From Kribbella rubisoli (GTDB lineage: Bacteria > Actinomycetota > Actinomycetes > Propionibacteriales > Kribbellaceae): DNA of 64,000 nucleotides. Positions 48,364 through 56,160 of the stretch are shown here, piece by piece. The translations under genes were made by a program, and so were the position numbers. The notes beneath the pieces were generated by a model. The model worked only from the letters and a program-made list of their open reading frames with translations. It did not search any database and was not told the origin of the DNA. The stretch's first letter is position 1; the number at the start of each line of letters is the position of its first letter. The stretch lies in assembly GCF_004217145.1 (NCBI RefSeq), contig NZ_SHKR01000017.1:124001-188000 (forward strand), written 5' to 3'.

Positions 48364-49305
48364 GTGAGCCAGTCCAACTTCTCCCGTCCCGGGGCGATCG
48401 ACCTTTCGGGCCTGCGCAAGCCGGCCGGCGCGGCGCCCGGTGCGCCGGGTGGTCCCGGCGCTCCGGCTGGTGCCGCCGCCGGCGCCTACGTGCTGAACGT
48501 GACCGAGGCGAACTTCCAGAGCGACGTGATCGAGCGCTCCCTGCAGGCGCCGGTCGTGGTCGAGCTGTGGTCGCCCCGCTCCCAGGGCTCGAACGCCCTC
48601 GGCGCGGTGCTGGCCCAGCTGTCGACCGAGTACGACGGGAAGTTCCTGCTGGCCCGGGTCGACGTCGATGCGAACCCACAGGTGGCGCAGGCGTTCGGCG
48701 TGCAGTCGGTGCCCGTGGTGATCGCGATCCTGCGCGGTCAACCGGTCCCGTTGTTCCAGGGTGTTCTGGGTGAGCCCGAGGTCCGGCAGTACCTCGACCA
48801 GCTGCTGACTGTGGCGGTGGCGAACGGCATCACGGGTCGCGCCGAGCCGGTCGGACCGGCTGCTCCGGACGCAGACTCGGAGGAGGAGCCGCCGCCGAAC
48901 CCGCGGTACGAGAAGGCGGAGAACGCTCTCGGCGCGGGTGACCTGGACGGCGCGATCGCGGCGTACGAGGAACTGCTGAAGGAGACGCCGGCCGACGCCG
49001 AGGCGAAGTCCGGGCTGGCGCGGGTGCAGCTGGTGAAACGGACCCAGGACGTGCCGGACGACGTACGGACGCGGGCGGCGGACAACCCGACCGATGTCGA
49101 GGCGCAGCTGCTGGTCGCCGATGTCGACCTGATGGGCGGGCACGTCGACGACGCCTTCGCGCGCTTGATCAGCACGGTCCAGGCGACCTCCGGCGACGAG
49201 CGGAACACCGTCCGGCTGCACCTGCTGGAGCTGTTCGAGGTGGTCGGCGCCGACGACGACCGGGTGATCAAGGCCCGCCGTCGGCTGATGTCCGCCCTGT
49301 TCTAA
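48364..49305 (+). CDS. Thioredoxin-fold/TPR co-chaperone-like protein without CxxC
   Basis: 313 residues. After a Gly/Pro/Ala linker (to residue 40) comes a thioredoxin fold (QAPVVVELWSPRSQGSNALG, FGVQSVPVVIAI), then TPR-like helices (ALGAGDLDGAIAAYEELLKETPADAEA) and an all-helical end. The active-site CxxC is replaced by SPRSQ, so it cannot do thiol-disulfide exchange there. The architecture is that of the YbbN/CnoX holdase. Translation begins at a GTG with GAGGA at 5 nt; a longer frame adds nine residues. Its end overlaps the end of the convergent MarR gene by 4 bp. Confidence 0.88.
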   Translation: MSQSNFSRPGAIDLSGLRKPAGAAPGAPGGPGAPAGAAAGAYVLNVTEANFQSDVIERSLQAPVVVELWSPRSQGSNALGAVLAQLSTEYDGKFLLARVDVDANPQVAQAFGVQSVPVVIAILRGQPVPLFQGVLGEPEVRQYLDQLLTVAVANGITGRAEPVGPAAPDADSEEEPPPNPRYEKAENALGAGDLDGAIAAYEELLKETPADAEAKSGLARVQLVKRTQDVPDDVRTRAADNPTDVEAQLLVADVDLMGGHVDDAFARLISTVQATSGDERNTVRLHLLELFEVVGADDDRVIKARRRLMSALF

Positions 49306-49748
49306 CTCTTCAGGATCGGATCTGTTGTCAGGGTCTCCGAGACCCGGGCGAGGAGGGCGCGGAGGGTTTCCGCCTCCTCCTCGCTGAAAGCCGCGGCGAG
49401 CCGGCGTTCGACGCCGGTGGCGCGCTTGTCCGCCTGATCGAGAGCCTTGCGCCCGGCCGGCGTCGGACGGGTCTCGATCACGTGCTTGTGCAGCGGGTGC
49501 GGCGTGCGCTCGATCAGGCCGCCGGCCTCCAGGTTGCGCAGGATCGTCGTCATCGTCTGTGGGGTGACGGCGCAGCGGCGGGCCAGCTCGGCGGCCGAGA
49601 TGCCCGGCTGCTCGTCCAGCACGAACAGAGCGGCGTACTGCGGAACCGTGAGTCCGGCCGGTTTCACCGCGGCTGACTTCGCCGCCTGCAGCTCCTGCTC
49701 GACCCGCTTGAAGTGACTGCCGAGCCGTTCGTCGAAGGACATCCGCAT
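49302..49748 (-). CDS. MarR-family transcriptional regulator
   Basis: About 148 residues. Winged helix ISAAELARRCAVTPQTMTTILRNLEAGGLI with wing TPHPLHKHVIETRPTPAGRK, and long dimer helices at both ends. Three ATGs are close together; the one used has GGATGG at 5 nt, the next inside is two codons later. It is divergent from a secreted beta-propeller gene, with a shared AT-rich palindrome in front of that gene. Confidence 0.9.
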   Translation of the reverse strand: MRMSFDERLGSHFKRVEQELQAAKSAAVKPAGLTVPQYAALFVLDEQPGISAAELARRCAVTPQTMTTILRNLEAGGLIERTPHPLHKHVIETRPTPAGRKALDQADKRATGVERRLAAAFSEEEAETLRALLARVSETLTTDPILKS

Positions 49749-49770
49749 GCAGACCATCCTACGAACGGCG

Positions 49771-49814
49771 TCGATGATATATGCATTGACGACCATCAGA
49801 ACTCTGATTAGTGT
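49771..49814 (+). promoter_or_regulatory. Promoter and operator of the secreted beta-propeller gene
   Basis: TTGACG (49786-49791) and TAGTGT (49809-49814) are 17 nt apart. An imperfect palindrome, TCGATGATATATGCATTGA (49771-49789), lies across the start of the -35 box and the MarR leader; it is strongly AT-rich and may be the MarR site that controls both directions. Confidence 0.55.
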
Positions 49815-49847
49815 CTGTGCTCGTATCTATTCGAGGAGGGGTTCTTG

Positions 49848-50831
49848 ATGAGGTTTCGAGTGCTGGCCGCGGCGTTGCTCGCCTTGACGGCGTCGCCGGC
49901 CGCAGTTCCCGCGACGGCTGCTGCTTCGCACGGGATTCCCGTGCAAATCGACGGCCGGACTGCTGACAGGTACCCGGAGGGCATCGCCTGGGATCCGACC
50001 CGGCAGGCGTTCCTGATCGGGTCGCTGGCGACCGGGCGGATCTCGGTGGTCGGCCGGGACGGCGTACCGCATCCGTTCGGTGTCGCGCCCGGGGTGTCGA
50101 CGTTCGGGCTGCATGTCGATGCCGCGCGCAACCGTGTGCTCGTCACGTACGCCGATATCGGCAACGGTGAGCGGTCGTCGGATGCGACGCTCTACAAGCA
50201 GTCCGGTGTCGCGATCTACAACCTGCGTACCGGCCGGCTCGAGCGGAAGGTCGACCTGAACACTCCGCGGCTGAATCCGGCCGGTGGTCGGCACAGCGTG
50301 AACGACCTGGCGATCGATGCCGTGGGCAACGCCTATGTCACCGACCCGTCGGGAGACGCGATCTATCGGATCACGCCTGGCGGTACGGCGTCGGTTCTGG
50401 TCCGCGACAAGCGGCTGCAGAGCGACACGATCGGGGCCAACGGCATCGTCTGGCATCCGGGCGGCTACCTGCTGGTGGTCCGGTACGACGTGGGCACGCT
50501 GTTCCGGATCTCGCTGCGCGGTGCACTCAGTATGACTGGTCTGACCAGTGCACTGGTCGGGGGAGACGGCTTGGCGCTGGCGCGGGATGGCCGGTTGATC
50601 GCGATCACCAACAAGCTCGGTGCGGCCGGCGTCGAGCGGGCGACCGTGCTGAGCAGCCGCGACAACTACCGGACCGCGCAGGTGCGGTCGGTCGAGCCGT
50701 GGGCGGTGTCCGGTCCGACGACGGCCGCGATCACGCCGTACGGGACGTATGTGCTGAGCGGGCGGATCGATGTGCTGATCGCGGGTGGCTGGTCTGACCA
50801 GTTCACTATCCGGCGGATGGCCGCGCGCTGA
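49848..50831 (+). CDS. Secreted SMP-30/NHL-type beta-propeller protein
   Basis: 327 residues. A Sec signal peptide (MRFRVLAAALLALTASPAAVPATAAA) leads a mature protein with propeller-type repeats (EGIAWDPTRQAFLIGSLATGRISVV, VNDLAIDAVGNAYVTDPSGDAIYRI, NGIVWHPGGYLLVVRYDVGTLFRI). The layout resembles gluconolactonase/SMP-30 or strictosidine-synthase-like propellers. No clear catalytic metal triad can be assigned by eye. GAGGAGGGG precedes the ATG. Under a good promoter that the divergent MarR may repress. Confidence 0.8.
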   Translation: MRFRVLAAALLALTASPAAVPATAAASHGIPVQIDGRTADRYPEGIAWDPTRQAFLIGSLATGRISVVGRDGVPHPFGVAPGVSTFGLHVDAARNRVLVTYADIGNGERSSDATLYKQSGVAIYNLRTGRLERKVDLNTPRLNPAGGRHSVNDLAIDAVGNAYVTDPSGDAIYRITPGGTASVLVRDKRLQSDTIGANGIVWHPGGYLLVVRYDVGTLFRISLRGALSMTGLTSALVGGDGLALARDGRLIAITNKLGAAGVERATVLSSRDNYRTAQVRSVEPWAVSGPTTAAITPYGTYVLSGRIDVLIAGGWSDQFTIRRMAAR

Positions 50832-50857
50832 GAGCCTTGGCCGGAATCGGACAGTGT

Positions 50858-50897
50858 GAATTCTTGTAATTGGTACTGAAGTGCTCTGAGAATTCTT
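50858..50897 (+). promoter_or_regulatory. Direct GAATTCTT repeats before the RpiR gene
   Basis: GAATTCTT occurs at 50858-50865 and again at 50890-50897, start-to-start 32 bp (about three helical turns), immediately before the RpiR start codon. Each centre, GAATTC, is palindromic. Autoregulation by the RpiR protein is a reasonable guess. Confidence 0.45.
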
Positions 50898-50900
50898 TAC

Positions 50901-51782
50901 ATGAGTGCAGTCGCATCGCCGCCGCCGAGTCTCGAGGCGCGGATCCACGGCCTGCTGCCGGCGTTGAGTCCGGCGCAGGCCCGGATCGCCGCCGAGGTAC
51001 TGCGGGATCCGGCGGCGGTCGCGGGATCGACGATCGGCCAGTTGGCGGCCCGCTGCGGTACGTCGCTGCCGAGCGTCACGCGCTTCTGCCTCGCGCTCGG
51101 CCTGTCCGGGTACGCCGAGCTGCGGCTCACGCTCGCGGCCGAGAGTGGTCGGACCAGTCTCAGCTGGGAGCGCGGGACTGGTTCGGAGGTCGGACCGGAC
51201 GATTCGCTGGACGACGTACTCCGGACGCTCCTTCGCGCCGACACCCGGGCGCTCGAGGACACCGTCGCGTCGCTGGACGTCGACGCACTCGGCCGCGCGG
51301 TCCGGGCGATCTCGGACGCGCGGCGGATCGACCTGTACGCCGTGGCGGGGTCGGCAGCCGTGGCCGAGGACCTGCGGTTGCGGCTGCACCGGATCGGGCG
51401 GGGCGCGAGCACATGGAGCGACGTACACACCGCGCTGGCCAGCTCGGCTCTGCTCGGGACCAGTGATGTCGCGATCGGGATCTCGCACAGCGGCGAGACT
51501 CTCGAGGTTCTCGAACCCGTGACCAGAGCCGGGCGGCAAGGGGCGACGACTGTTGCCATCACCAACTATCCGCGCTCTCCGTTGGCGCGGGTTGCGGACA
51601 TCGTGCTGGTCACCGCGGCTCGCGATGTCACGTTCCGGACCGGGGGACTGGCCGGCCGTCATGCCCAGATGATCGTGCTGGATGCGCTCTACCTCGGCGT
51701 CGCCCAGCGCGACTATCCGTTGGCCGAGCAGGCCTTCGACGCCACCGCCGATGCCGTCGCGGATCACCGTCAACGGTCCTGA
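50901..51782 (+). CDS. RpiR/MurR-family regulator with SIS domain
   Basis: 293 residues. An N-terminal HTH_6 (SPAQARIAAEVLRDPAAVAGSTIGQLAARCGTSLPSVTRFCLALGLSGYAEL in parts) is followed by a sugar-phosphate-binding SIS domain (YAVAGSAAVAEDL, GISHSGETLEVLEPVTRA, TVAITNYPRSPLARVADIVL). The Ser/Thr phosphate loop SHSGET is intact, so it should sense a phosphosugar. It is followed 48 bp later by a Tat-exported TIM-barrel protein on the same strand, which is probably under its control. Confidence 0.92.
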   Translation: MSAVASPPPSLEARIHGLLPALSPAQARIAAEVLRDPAAVAGSTIGQLAARCGTSLPSVTRFCLALGLSGYAELRLTLAAESGRTSLSWERGTGSEVGPDDSLDDVLRTLLRADTRALEDTVASLDVDALGRAVRAISDARRIDLYAVAGSAAVAEDLRLRLHRIGRGASTWSDVHTALASSALLGTSDVAIGISHSGETLEVLEPVTRAGRQGATTVAITNYPRSPLARVADIVLVTAARDVTFRTGGLAGRHAQMIVLDALYLGVAQRDYPLAEQAFDATADAVADHRQRS

Positions 51783-51830
51783 AAAGTCTTCTGCCGCACG
51801 CTCCGTTCGACCGCCTTCCGAAGGAGAACC

Positions 51831-53264
51831 ATGCAGAGTCCGCACCAGATCCTCGGCCCCAGCCGCCGCAGCCTGTTGCTCGGCGCCGGTGCCACCGCCT
51901 TGACCGCCGCAGCCGCAACAGCCGCTTCCACGACCACCGCAGCCGCCTCGACGGCAAACACCGGCGCGACGACCTCCGCCGCCGATGCGGCGAGCACCGC
52001 TGCGGCTGGTGCGGGGGCGGCCCCGGCCGCCGTGCCGTCGCCGGATACGTTGCCGTTGACCGGTGGTCCGGACTTCCCGATCGGGTTGTTCTGGCCGCCG
52101 CATCCGTACGCGAGCACCGCGCAACGGTTCGCGGAGATCAAGACCGCCGGCTTCGACTTCGTCATCTCCGGCAACTACGCGGGAGACGGCAACATCTTCC
52201 AGTACCAGCTCGGCCTGGCCCGCGACGCCGGGCTGAAGATGCTGATCTCGGACGACATCCAGATCCGCAACATGTCTCGCTGGTTCTCGATCTCCGACAC
52301 GACCACCGACTTCCTCAGCGTGACGCCGGCCGAGGCGAGTGCGCTCTACATCCGCGCTCGCGACGCGTACGGGCCGTACTCGTCGCTGGCCGGCTTCAAC
52401 TTCTACGACGAACCGGGTGCGGGCTGGTTCGCGACGCTGGCGAAGGCGCTTTCGATCTCGCGTGAGCTCGCGCCGCAGTTGCTGCCGTACATCAACCTGC
52501 TGCCGTCCGACGACCCGGCGTACTATCGCAACTTCGTCGACGTGGTGCAGCCGTCGCTGATCTCGTTCGACCGGTACCCGCTGCTCTCCGGCGGGCGCGA
52601 GGACGAGAACTACTTCCACAACTGGGCCATCGTCCGGGACGCGGCGCTGCACGGTGACATCCCGGCCTGGGTATACATCCAGACGCTTGCCTACAACAAC
52701 CATCGCGAACCGACCGCGGCAGAGCTGCTCTGGCAGATCAACATCAGCCTCGCGTACGGCGCGAAGGGCATCCAGTACTTCACCTACTGGACGCCCGAGG
52801 CCGCTCGCGGTGAGGGATTCGGGCCCGCGCTGATCACGGTCGACGGGCAACGCACTCCCCGGTACGCCGCCGCGAAGAAGATCAACACAACCTGGCTGCA
52901 TCAGGTCGGACGCGAGCTGAAGCCGCTCGTGTCCGAGTCCGTCGTCCACGCGAACGAGACGCCGCTCCCGAACGGAACGGTGGCGTTCACTCCGACCGCG
53001 TTCGTGACTGACGTCTCGCGGAGTCCGGTGGTGCTCGGCACGTTCAGGTCGCGGGACGCCGCGGTCAAGGATCGCTGGGTGCTGGTGGCCAACCGCTCGC
53101 ACTCGACGCTGGCCCCGACCGTGGTCTCGGTGAACGAGCAGACGGTCGGGTCGGTCGAAATCTTCCAGCCGGCGAAGCAGACGTACGCCGCGCGGCGGGT
53201 CGGTCCGATCCCGTTGGAGCTGGCGCCCGGTGCAGCGACGTTGATCAAGCTCGGCGCGAAGTAG
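51831..53264 (+). CDS. Tat-exported TIM-barrel protein, glycosidase-like
   Basis: 477 residues. The N-terminus PSRRSLLLGAGATALTAAA is a twin-arginine signal, then an Ala/Thr-rich linker to about residue 75. The catalytic-like part begins FPIGLFWPPHPYASTAQRF and continues FVISGNYAGDGN, SLAGFNFYDEPGAGWF, LISFDRYPLLSG, WVYIQTLAYNNHREPTAAELLWQINISLAYGAKGIQYFTYW. This succession suits a (beta/alpha)8 glycoside hydrolase, with Glu in YDEPG as a possible acid, and a C-terminal beta domain. I cannot place it in a named GH family by eye. GAAGGAG precedes the ATG. RpiR control suggests carbohydrate use. Confidence 0.75.
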   Translation: MQSPHQILGPSRRSLLLGAGATALTAAAATAASTTTAAASTANTGATTSAADAASTAAAGAGAAPAAVPSPDTLPLTGGPDFPIGLFWPPHPYASTAQRFAEIKTAGFDFVISGNYAGDGNIFQYQLGLARDAGLKMLISDDIQIRNMSRWFSISDTTTDFLSVTPAEASALYIRARDAYGPYSSLAGFNFYDEPGAGWFATLAKALSISRELAPQLLPYINLLPSDDPAYYRNFVDVVQPSLISFDRYPLLSGGREDENYFHNWAIVRDAALHGDIPAWVYIQTLAYNNHREPTAAELLWQINISLAYGAKGIQYFTYWTPEAARGEGFGPALITVDGQRTPRYAAAKKINTTWLHQVGRELKPLVSESVVHANETPLPNGTVAFTPTAFVTDVSRSPVVLGTFRSRDAAVKDRWVLVANRSHSTLAPTVVSVNEQTVGSVEIFQPAKQTYAARRVGPIPLELAPGAATLIKLGAK

Positions 53265-53280
53265 TGAAGCAGTGAAGTAG

Positions 53281-54486
53281 TCAGGTGGTCTGACCGGTGT
53301 AGATGCCCATCGCGCGGAAGCGGAGGGCCGGGGCCGCGTACTCCTCCAGGGCGTGCGCGGTCCAGCCGATCATCCGGGCGAGTGCGAACAGAGCGTCGCC
53401 GGCGTCCGGGCGGAAGTTGTAGGCGTGCATGATCGCGGCGATCGCGAGGTCGCTGTTCGGGAACGTCGGGGTGCGCTCGGCGATCGCGGCGATCGTGCCG
53501 ACGATCGGGTGGTCGCCGAGCAGGCCGAGCAGTACTTCGGCGCGCGGGTCGCGATGCTGGTAGATCCGGTGCCCGAAGCCCGGGATCGGTTCGCCGGACC
53601 GCAACTGGTCCGACAGGGCCTTGAGCGGATCCTGCTGTGCGCGTTGGAGGAACTCGTACGCGAGGGTCGGTGCGGCGCCGTGGTACTGCCCGTCGAGCGC
53701 GCCGAGCCCGGCGGAGATCACGGCGTACAAGTTGGCGCGTGCGCTGGCGGCGACGCGGGCGGCGACCGTCGAGACGGCGAGCCCGTGGTCGGCCAGCAGG
53801 ATCAGCGCGGCATCGAGCACCTCAGGTCGAGGCGCTTCGTCGGAAAGCTTCGGCCACAGGCGCGCGCCGAGAGTCGCGGACGGGGTCGTCCTCGGGTCGA
53901 TCGTAGGACCCGGCAGCGCGGTCACCAAGGTTCCGATCAGTCGCCCAGCTGCAGCAGTCACGGACGGCGTAGACAGGTCGAACCGCAACGGATCCGCAGC
54001 CCCCAGCACCGCCACCGCCACCCGCAACCGATCCGTCAACCGAGCCCCGTCCGGCACCACCCCCATCGCTGCCCGAGCGAGCAGCACCCCCTCCCGCTCC
54101 ACCCCGAACACCCCCACGGCGGTGTTCGGGGTGGAGCGGGAAGGCGAGGGAGCGGGGGGTTGGGCGGTCCAGAGGAGGTTGGCTACTTGTTCGACTGTCA
54201 AGCTGGTGGCGAGGGCTCGGGCTGAGTGGCCTCGGTAGTAGAGCTCGTCGTCCAGGAGGAGAGTCAGTTGGGATTCGATGCGTTCGACGACGCCGGAGTG
54301 GTCGACCGATTTGCTGGCCAGGCGTTCCACCTCGGCGGCTGAGAAGAGGCTTCCGCGGCGGCCGCGGGCTCGGGTGCTGGTGAGGAGGCCTCGGCTGACG
54401 TAGGCGTAGATCGTCTCCGGCTTGACCTGCAGGCGGCGTGCGACCTCCGCGGTGGTCAGGTAATTCTCGTCACCTTCGGCCGTCAT
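53281..54486 (-). CDS. Citrate synthase-like protein with N-terminal helix-turn-helix
   Basis: 401 residues. The first 55 form a MerR/excisionase-type winged helix (YLTTAEVARRLQVKPETIYAYVSRGLL...RGSLFSAAEVERL). The remainder is citrate synthase-like: GQYHGAAPTLAYEF (first catalytic His region), GFGHRIYQHRDPRAEVL (second) and PNSDLAIAAIMHAYNF (Asp region), ending ALRFRAMGIYTGQTT. A segment around residues 115-135 is encoded by a perfect 21-bp-arm hairpin and interrupts the usual large-domain sequence. ATG with GAGGAG upstream. Divergent from a second citrate synthase, and the AT-rich region between holds several TTGAC/GTCAA words. It may both bind DNA and act on acyl-CoA. Confidence 0.88.
   Translation of the reverse strand: MTAEGDENYLTTAEVARRLQVKPETIYAYVSRGLLTSTRARGRRGSLFSAAEVERLASKSVDHSGVVERIESQLTLLLDDELYYRGHSARALATSLTVEQVANLLWTAQPPAPSPSRSTPNTAVGVFGVEREGVLLARAAMGVVPDGARLTDRLRVAVAVLGAADPLRFDLSTPSVTAAAGRLIGTLVTALPGPTIDPRTTPSATLGARLWPKLSDEAPRPEVLDAALILLADHGLAVSTVAARVAASARANLYAVISAGLGALDGQYHGAAPTLAYEFLQRAQQDPLKALSDQLRSGEPIPGFGHRIYQHRDPRAEVLLGLLGDHPIVGTIAAIAERTPTFPNSDLAIAAIMHAYNFRPDAGDALFALARMIGWTAHALEEYAAPALRFRAMGIYTGQTT
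54092..54141. repeat. Perfect 21-bp-arm hairpin inside the HTH-citrate synthase gene
   Basis: Arms 54092-54112 and 54121-54141 (TCCCGCTCCACC... and its exact complement) enclose an 8-nt loop. The frame stays open and the segment encodes roughly PSRSTPNTAVGVFGVEREG, with charged and Pro residues not expected in this part of citrate synthase. It may be a short palindromic insertion. Confidence 0.7.
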
Positions 54487-54514
54487 CCCCGCTCCTCAAG
54501 CGATTCACCCCGAT

Positions 54515-54569
54515 GAACATTGACTGGATCAATATTGACAATAGTTGATTGGCTGTCAACTCTGAAGAT
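54515..54569. promoter_or_regulatory. Shared operator/promoter region of the two citrate synthase genes
   Basis: This AT-rich segment carries TTGAC-TGGA-TCAA (54520-54532), TTGACA (54535-54540) and GTTGA-TTGGCTG-TCAAC (54544-54560), a series of related half-sites between the divergent start codons. They suit binding by the HTH of the fused citrate synthase. I could not settle which hexamers are the promoters. Confidence 0.45.
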
Positions 54570-55709
54570 ATGTCAACAGTGATCAATGTTCCGCCCGGTC
54601 TGCGCAACGTCGTCGTCACCGAGACGACCCTCGGCGACGTCCGTGGCGACGAGGGGTTCTACCACTACCGCCAGTACTCGGCGATCGATCTCGCCAAGTC
54701 CAAGACGCTCGAAGACGTCTGGTACCTGATGTTCGAGGGCCGCCTCCCGACCGACGCCGAGCGCGACCGGTTCATCGCCGAACTGGCGCCGCTGCGGGTC
54801 CTGCCCGACGAGGTCGGCGCGGTCCTCCCCGCGATCGCAGCCGCCGGTGCCAAGTTCAATCCGCTCGCCGGTCTCCGCACCGCCTTGTCGCTCCTGGCGG
54901 CGGTACGTGGCCTCACGCCGCTCTGGGACGCTGACTCGGCCCGCCGCAAGGCCGACGCGATGCTCGTCTGCGCGGTCACCCCGACCATCCTCGCGGCCCT
55001 CTACCGACTCCGCGAAGGCCAGCAGCCACTGCAGCCGCGCGCCGACCTCTCGGCCGCAGCGAACTGGCTCTACCTGGTCACCGGCGCGGAGCCGAACGCA
55101 GTACATGCGACCGCGATCGAGCACTATCTCGTCTCGACGCTCGACCACGGCTTCAACGCCTCTACGTTCACCGCGCGGGTGATCGCCTCCACCGGCGCCG
55201 ACGTGGTCTCAGCCGTTGCCGGAGCGATCGGCGCGTTCTCCGGACCGCTGCACGGCGGCGCCCCGGACCGCGCCCTCGCCAGCCTCGACGAGATCGGTAC
55301 GCCGGACCGCATCGACGCCTGGGTCCGCGCGAAGGTGTCCGCAGGCGATCGGATCATGGGCTTCGGCCACGCGGTCTACCGAACCGAGGACCCGCGTTCG
55401 TTGATGCTTCGCGATATCGCCCGCGGCATCGGCGGTGACCTGGTCGACTTCGCGACCACTGTCGAGCAGCGCATCGTCGACGTCCTCGCCGAGCTCAAGC
55501 CCGGCCGCAACCTCTACGCGAACGTCGAGTTCTACGCCGGCGTCGTGATGGAGCTGTGCGGCATCCCGCGCGCGATGTTCACGCCGACGTTCGCCGTCAG
55601 CCGCATCATCGGCTGGTCCGCCAACATCCTCGAACAGTCCGAGGACCCGAAGATCATCCGCCCGATCGCCACGTACGTCGGCCCGCAGCCGCCGGCCCCG
55701 CTCCCCTGA
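54570..55709 (+). CDS. Citrate synthase (type II-like, Glu in place of catalytic Asp)
   Basis: 379 residues, citrate/2-methylcitrate synthase family. GPLHGGAPDRALASL and GFGHAVYRTEDPRSLML carry the two catalytic His residues. The third catalytic position, normally Asp in NVDFY, is Glu in YANVEFYAGVVMEL; Glu seems typical of this actinobacterial subgroup, but that is from memory. The start is the ATG giving MSTVINVPPGL; a TTG seven codons earlier and a GTG three codons later are alternatives. Divergent from the HTH-fused synthase. Acetyl-CoA or propionyl-CoA as substrate cannot be told. Confidence 0.9.
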   Translation: MSTVINVPPGLRNVVVTETTLGDVRGDEGFYHYRQYSAIDLAKSKTLEDVWYLMFEGRLPTDAERDRFIAELAPLRVLPDEVGAVLPAIAAAGAKFNPLAGLRTALSLLAAVRGLTPLWDADSARRKADAMLVCAVTPTILAALYRLREGQQPLQPRADLSAAANWLYLVTGAEPNAVHATAIEHYLVSTLDHGFNASTFTARVIASTGADVVSAVAGAIGAFSGPLHGGAPDRALASLDEIGTPDRIDAWVRAKVSAGDRIMGFGHAVYRTEDPRSLMLRDIARGIGGDLVDFATTVEQRIVDVLAELKPGRNLYANVEFYAGVVMELCGIPRAMFTPTFAVSRIIGWSANILEQSEDPKIIRPIATYVGPQPPAPLP

Positions 55710-55739
55710 GCCCAGCCGCTCGCGCTCCGGGCGGCAGCC

Positions 55740-55825
55740 ATTTCATGGGTTCACCCCCCGCGTTGCCCCTTCTCCCCCCGCATGCAGTGGGTGAAGGGGC
55801 AACACCAGGGGTGAACCCATGAAAT
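55740..55825. terminator. Nested two-stem inverted repeat after citrate synthase
   Basis: An outer stem of 18 perfect pairs (55740-55757 ATTTCATGGG... with 55808-55825 ...CCCATGAAAT) encloses a perfect 11-bp inner stem (GTTGCCCCTTC at 55762-55772 with GAAGGGGCAAC at 55793-55803) and a 20-nt C-rich loop. It lies between the citrate synthase gene and the convergent monooxygenase gene, the third such nested element in this window. Confidence 0.65.
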
Positions 55826-56160
55826 TGGCGTGAGGTGGGGTGGGGGAGCGGCGGGGGGCCTGGTGGAGCGGGGGCTCGGTGGTGGGAGGCCGAGCGGGGT
55901 GGGACGTGCGGTGGGGTGGGAGGTGCCGTGGGCTGGGAGGTGCCGTGGGCTGGGGTGGTGGGAGGTGCCGTGGGGTGGGAGGTGCCGTGGGCTGGGGTGG
56001 GAGGTGCCGTGGGGCTGGGTGGTGGGAGGTGTGGTGGGGCTGGGGTGGGAGGTGCCGTGGGGCTGGGTGGTGGGAGGTGTGGTGGGGCTGGGGTGGGAGG
56101 TGCGGTGGGGCTGGGTGGTGGGAGGTGTGGTGGGGCTGGGGTGGGAGGTGCGGTGGGGCT
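55826..56160 (+). repeat. G-rich 48-bp tandem repeat (minisatellite)
   Basis: Units beginning CTGGGGTGGGAGGTG start at 55992, 56040, 56088 and 56136 (last partial), each exactly 48 bp apart and nearly identical; copies differ by CCGTGG versus GCGGTGG. From 55830 to 55991 there are more degenerate GGTGGGAGGTGCC words. The plus strand has dense runs of three or four G and should form G-quadruplexes. All three frames are open through it only because of this composition. The repeat ends exactly at the 3' end of the flavin monooxygenase gene. Confidence 0.8.

Noticed and set aside
49827..53102. A 1091-codon open frame on the minus strand.
   Set aside because: It is a shadow of three well-supported plus-strand genes (propeller protein, RpiR, TIM-barrel protein); its composition is Arg/Pro/Gly-rich with no domain.
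55992..56160. The 48-bp units as a CRISPR array.
   Set aside because: Units are contiguous with no unique spacers, and no cas genes are present.
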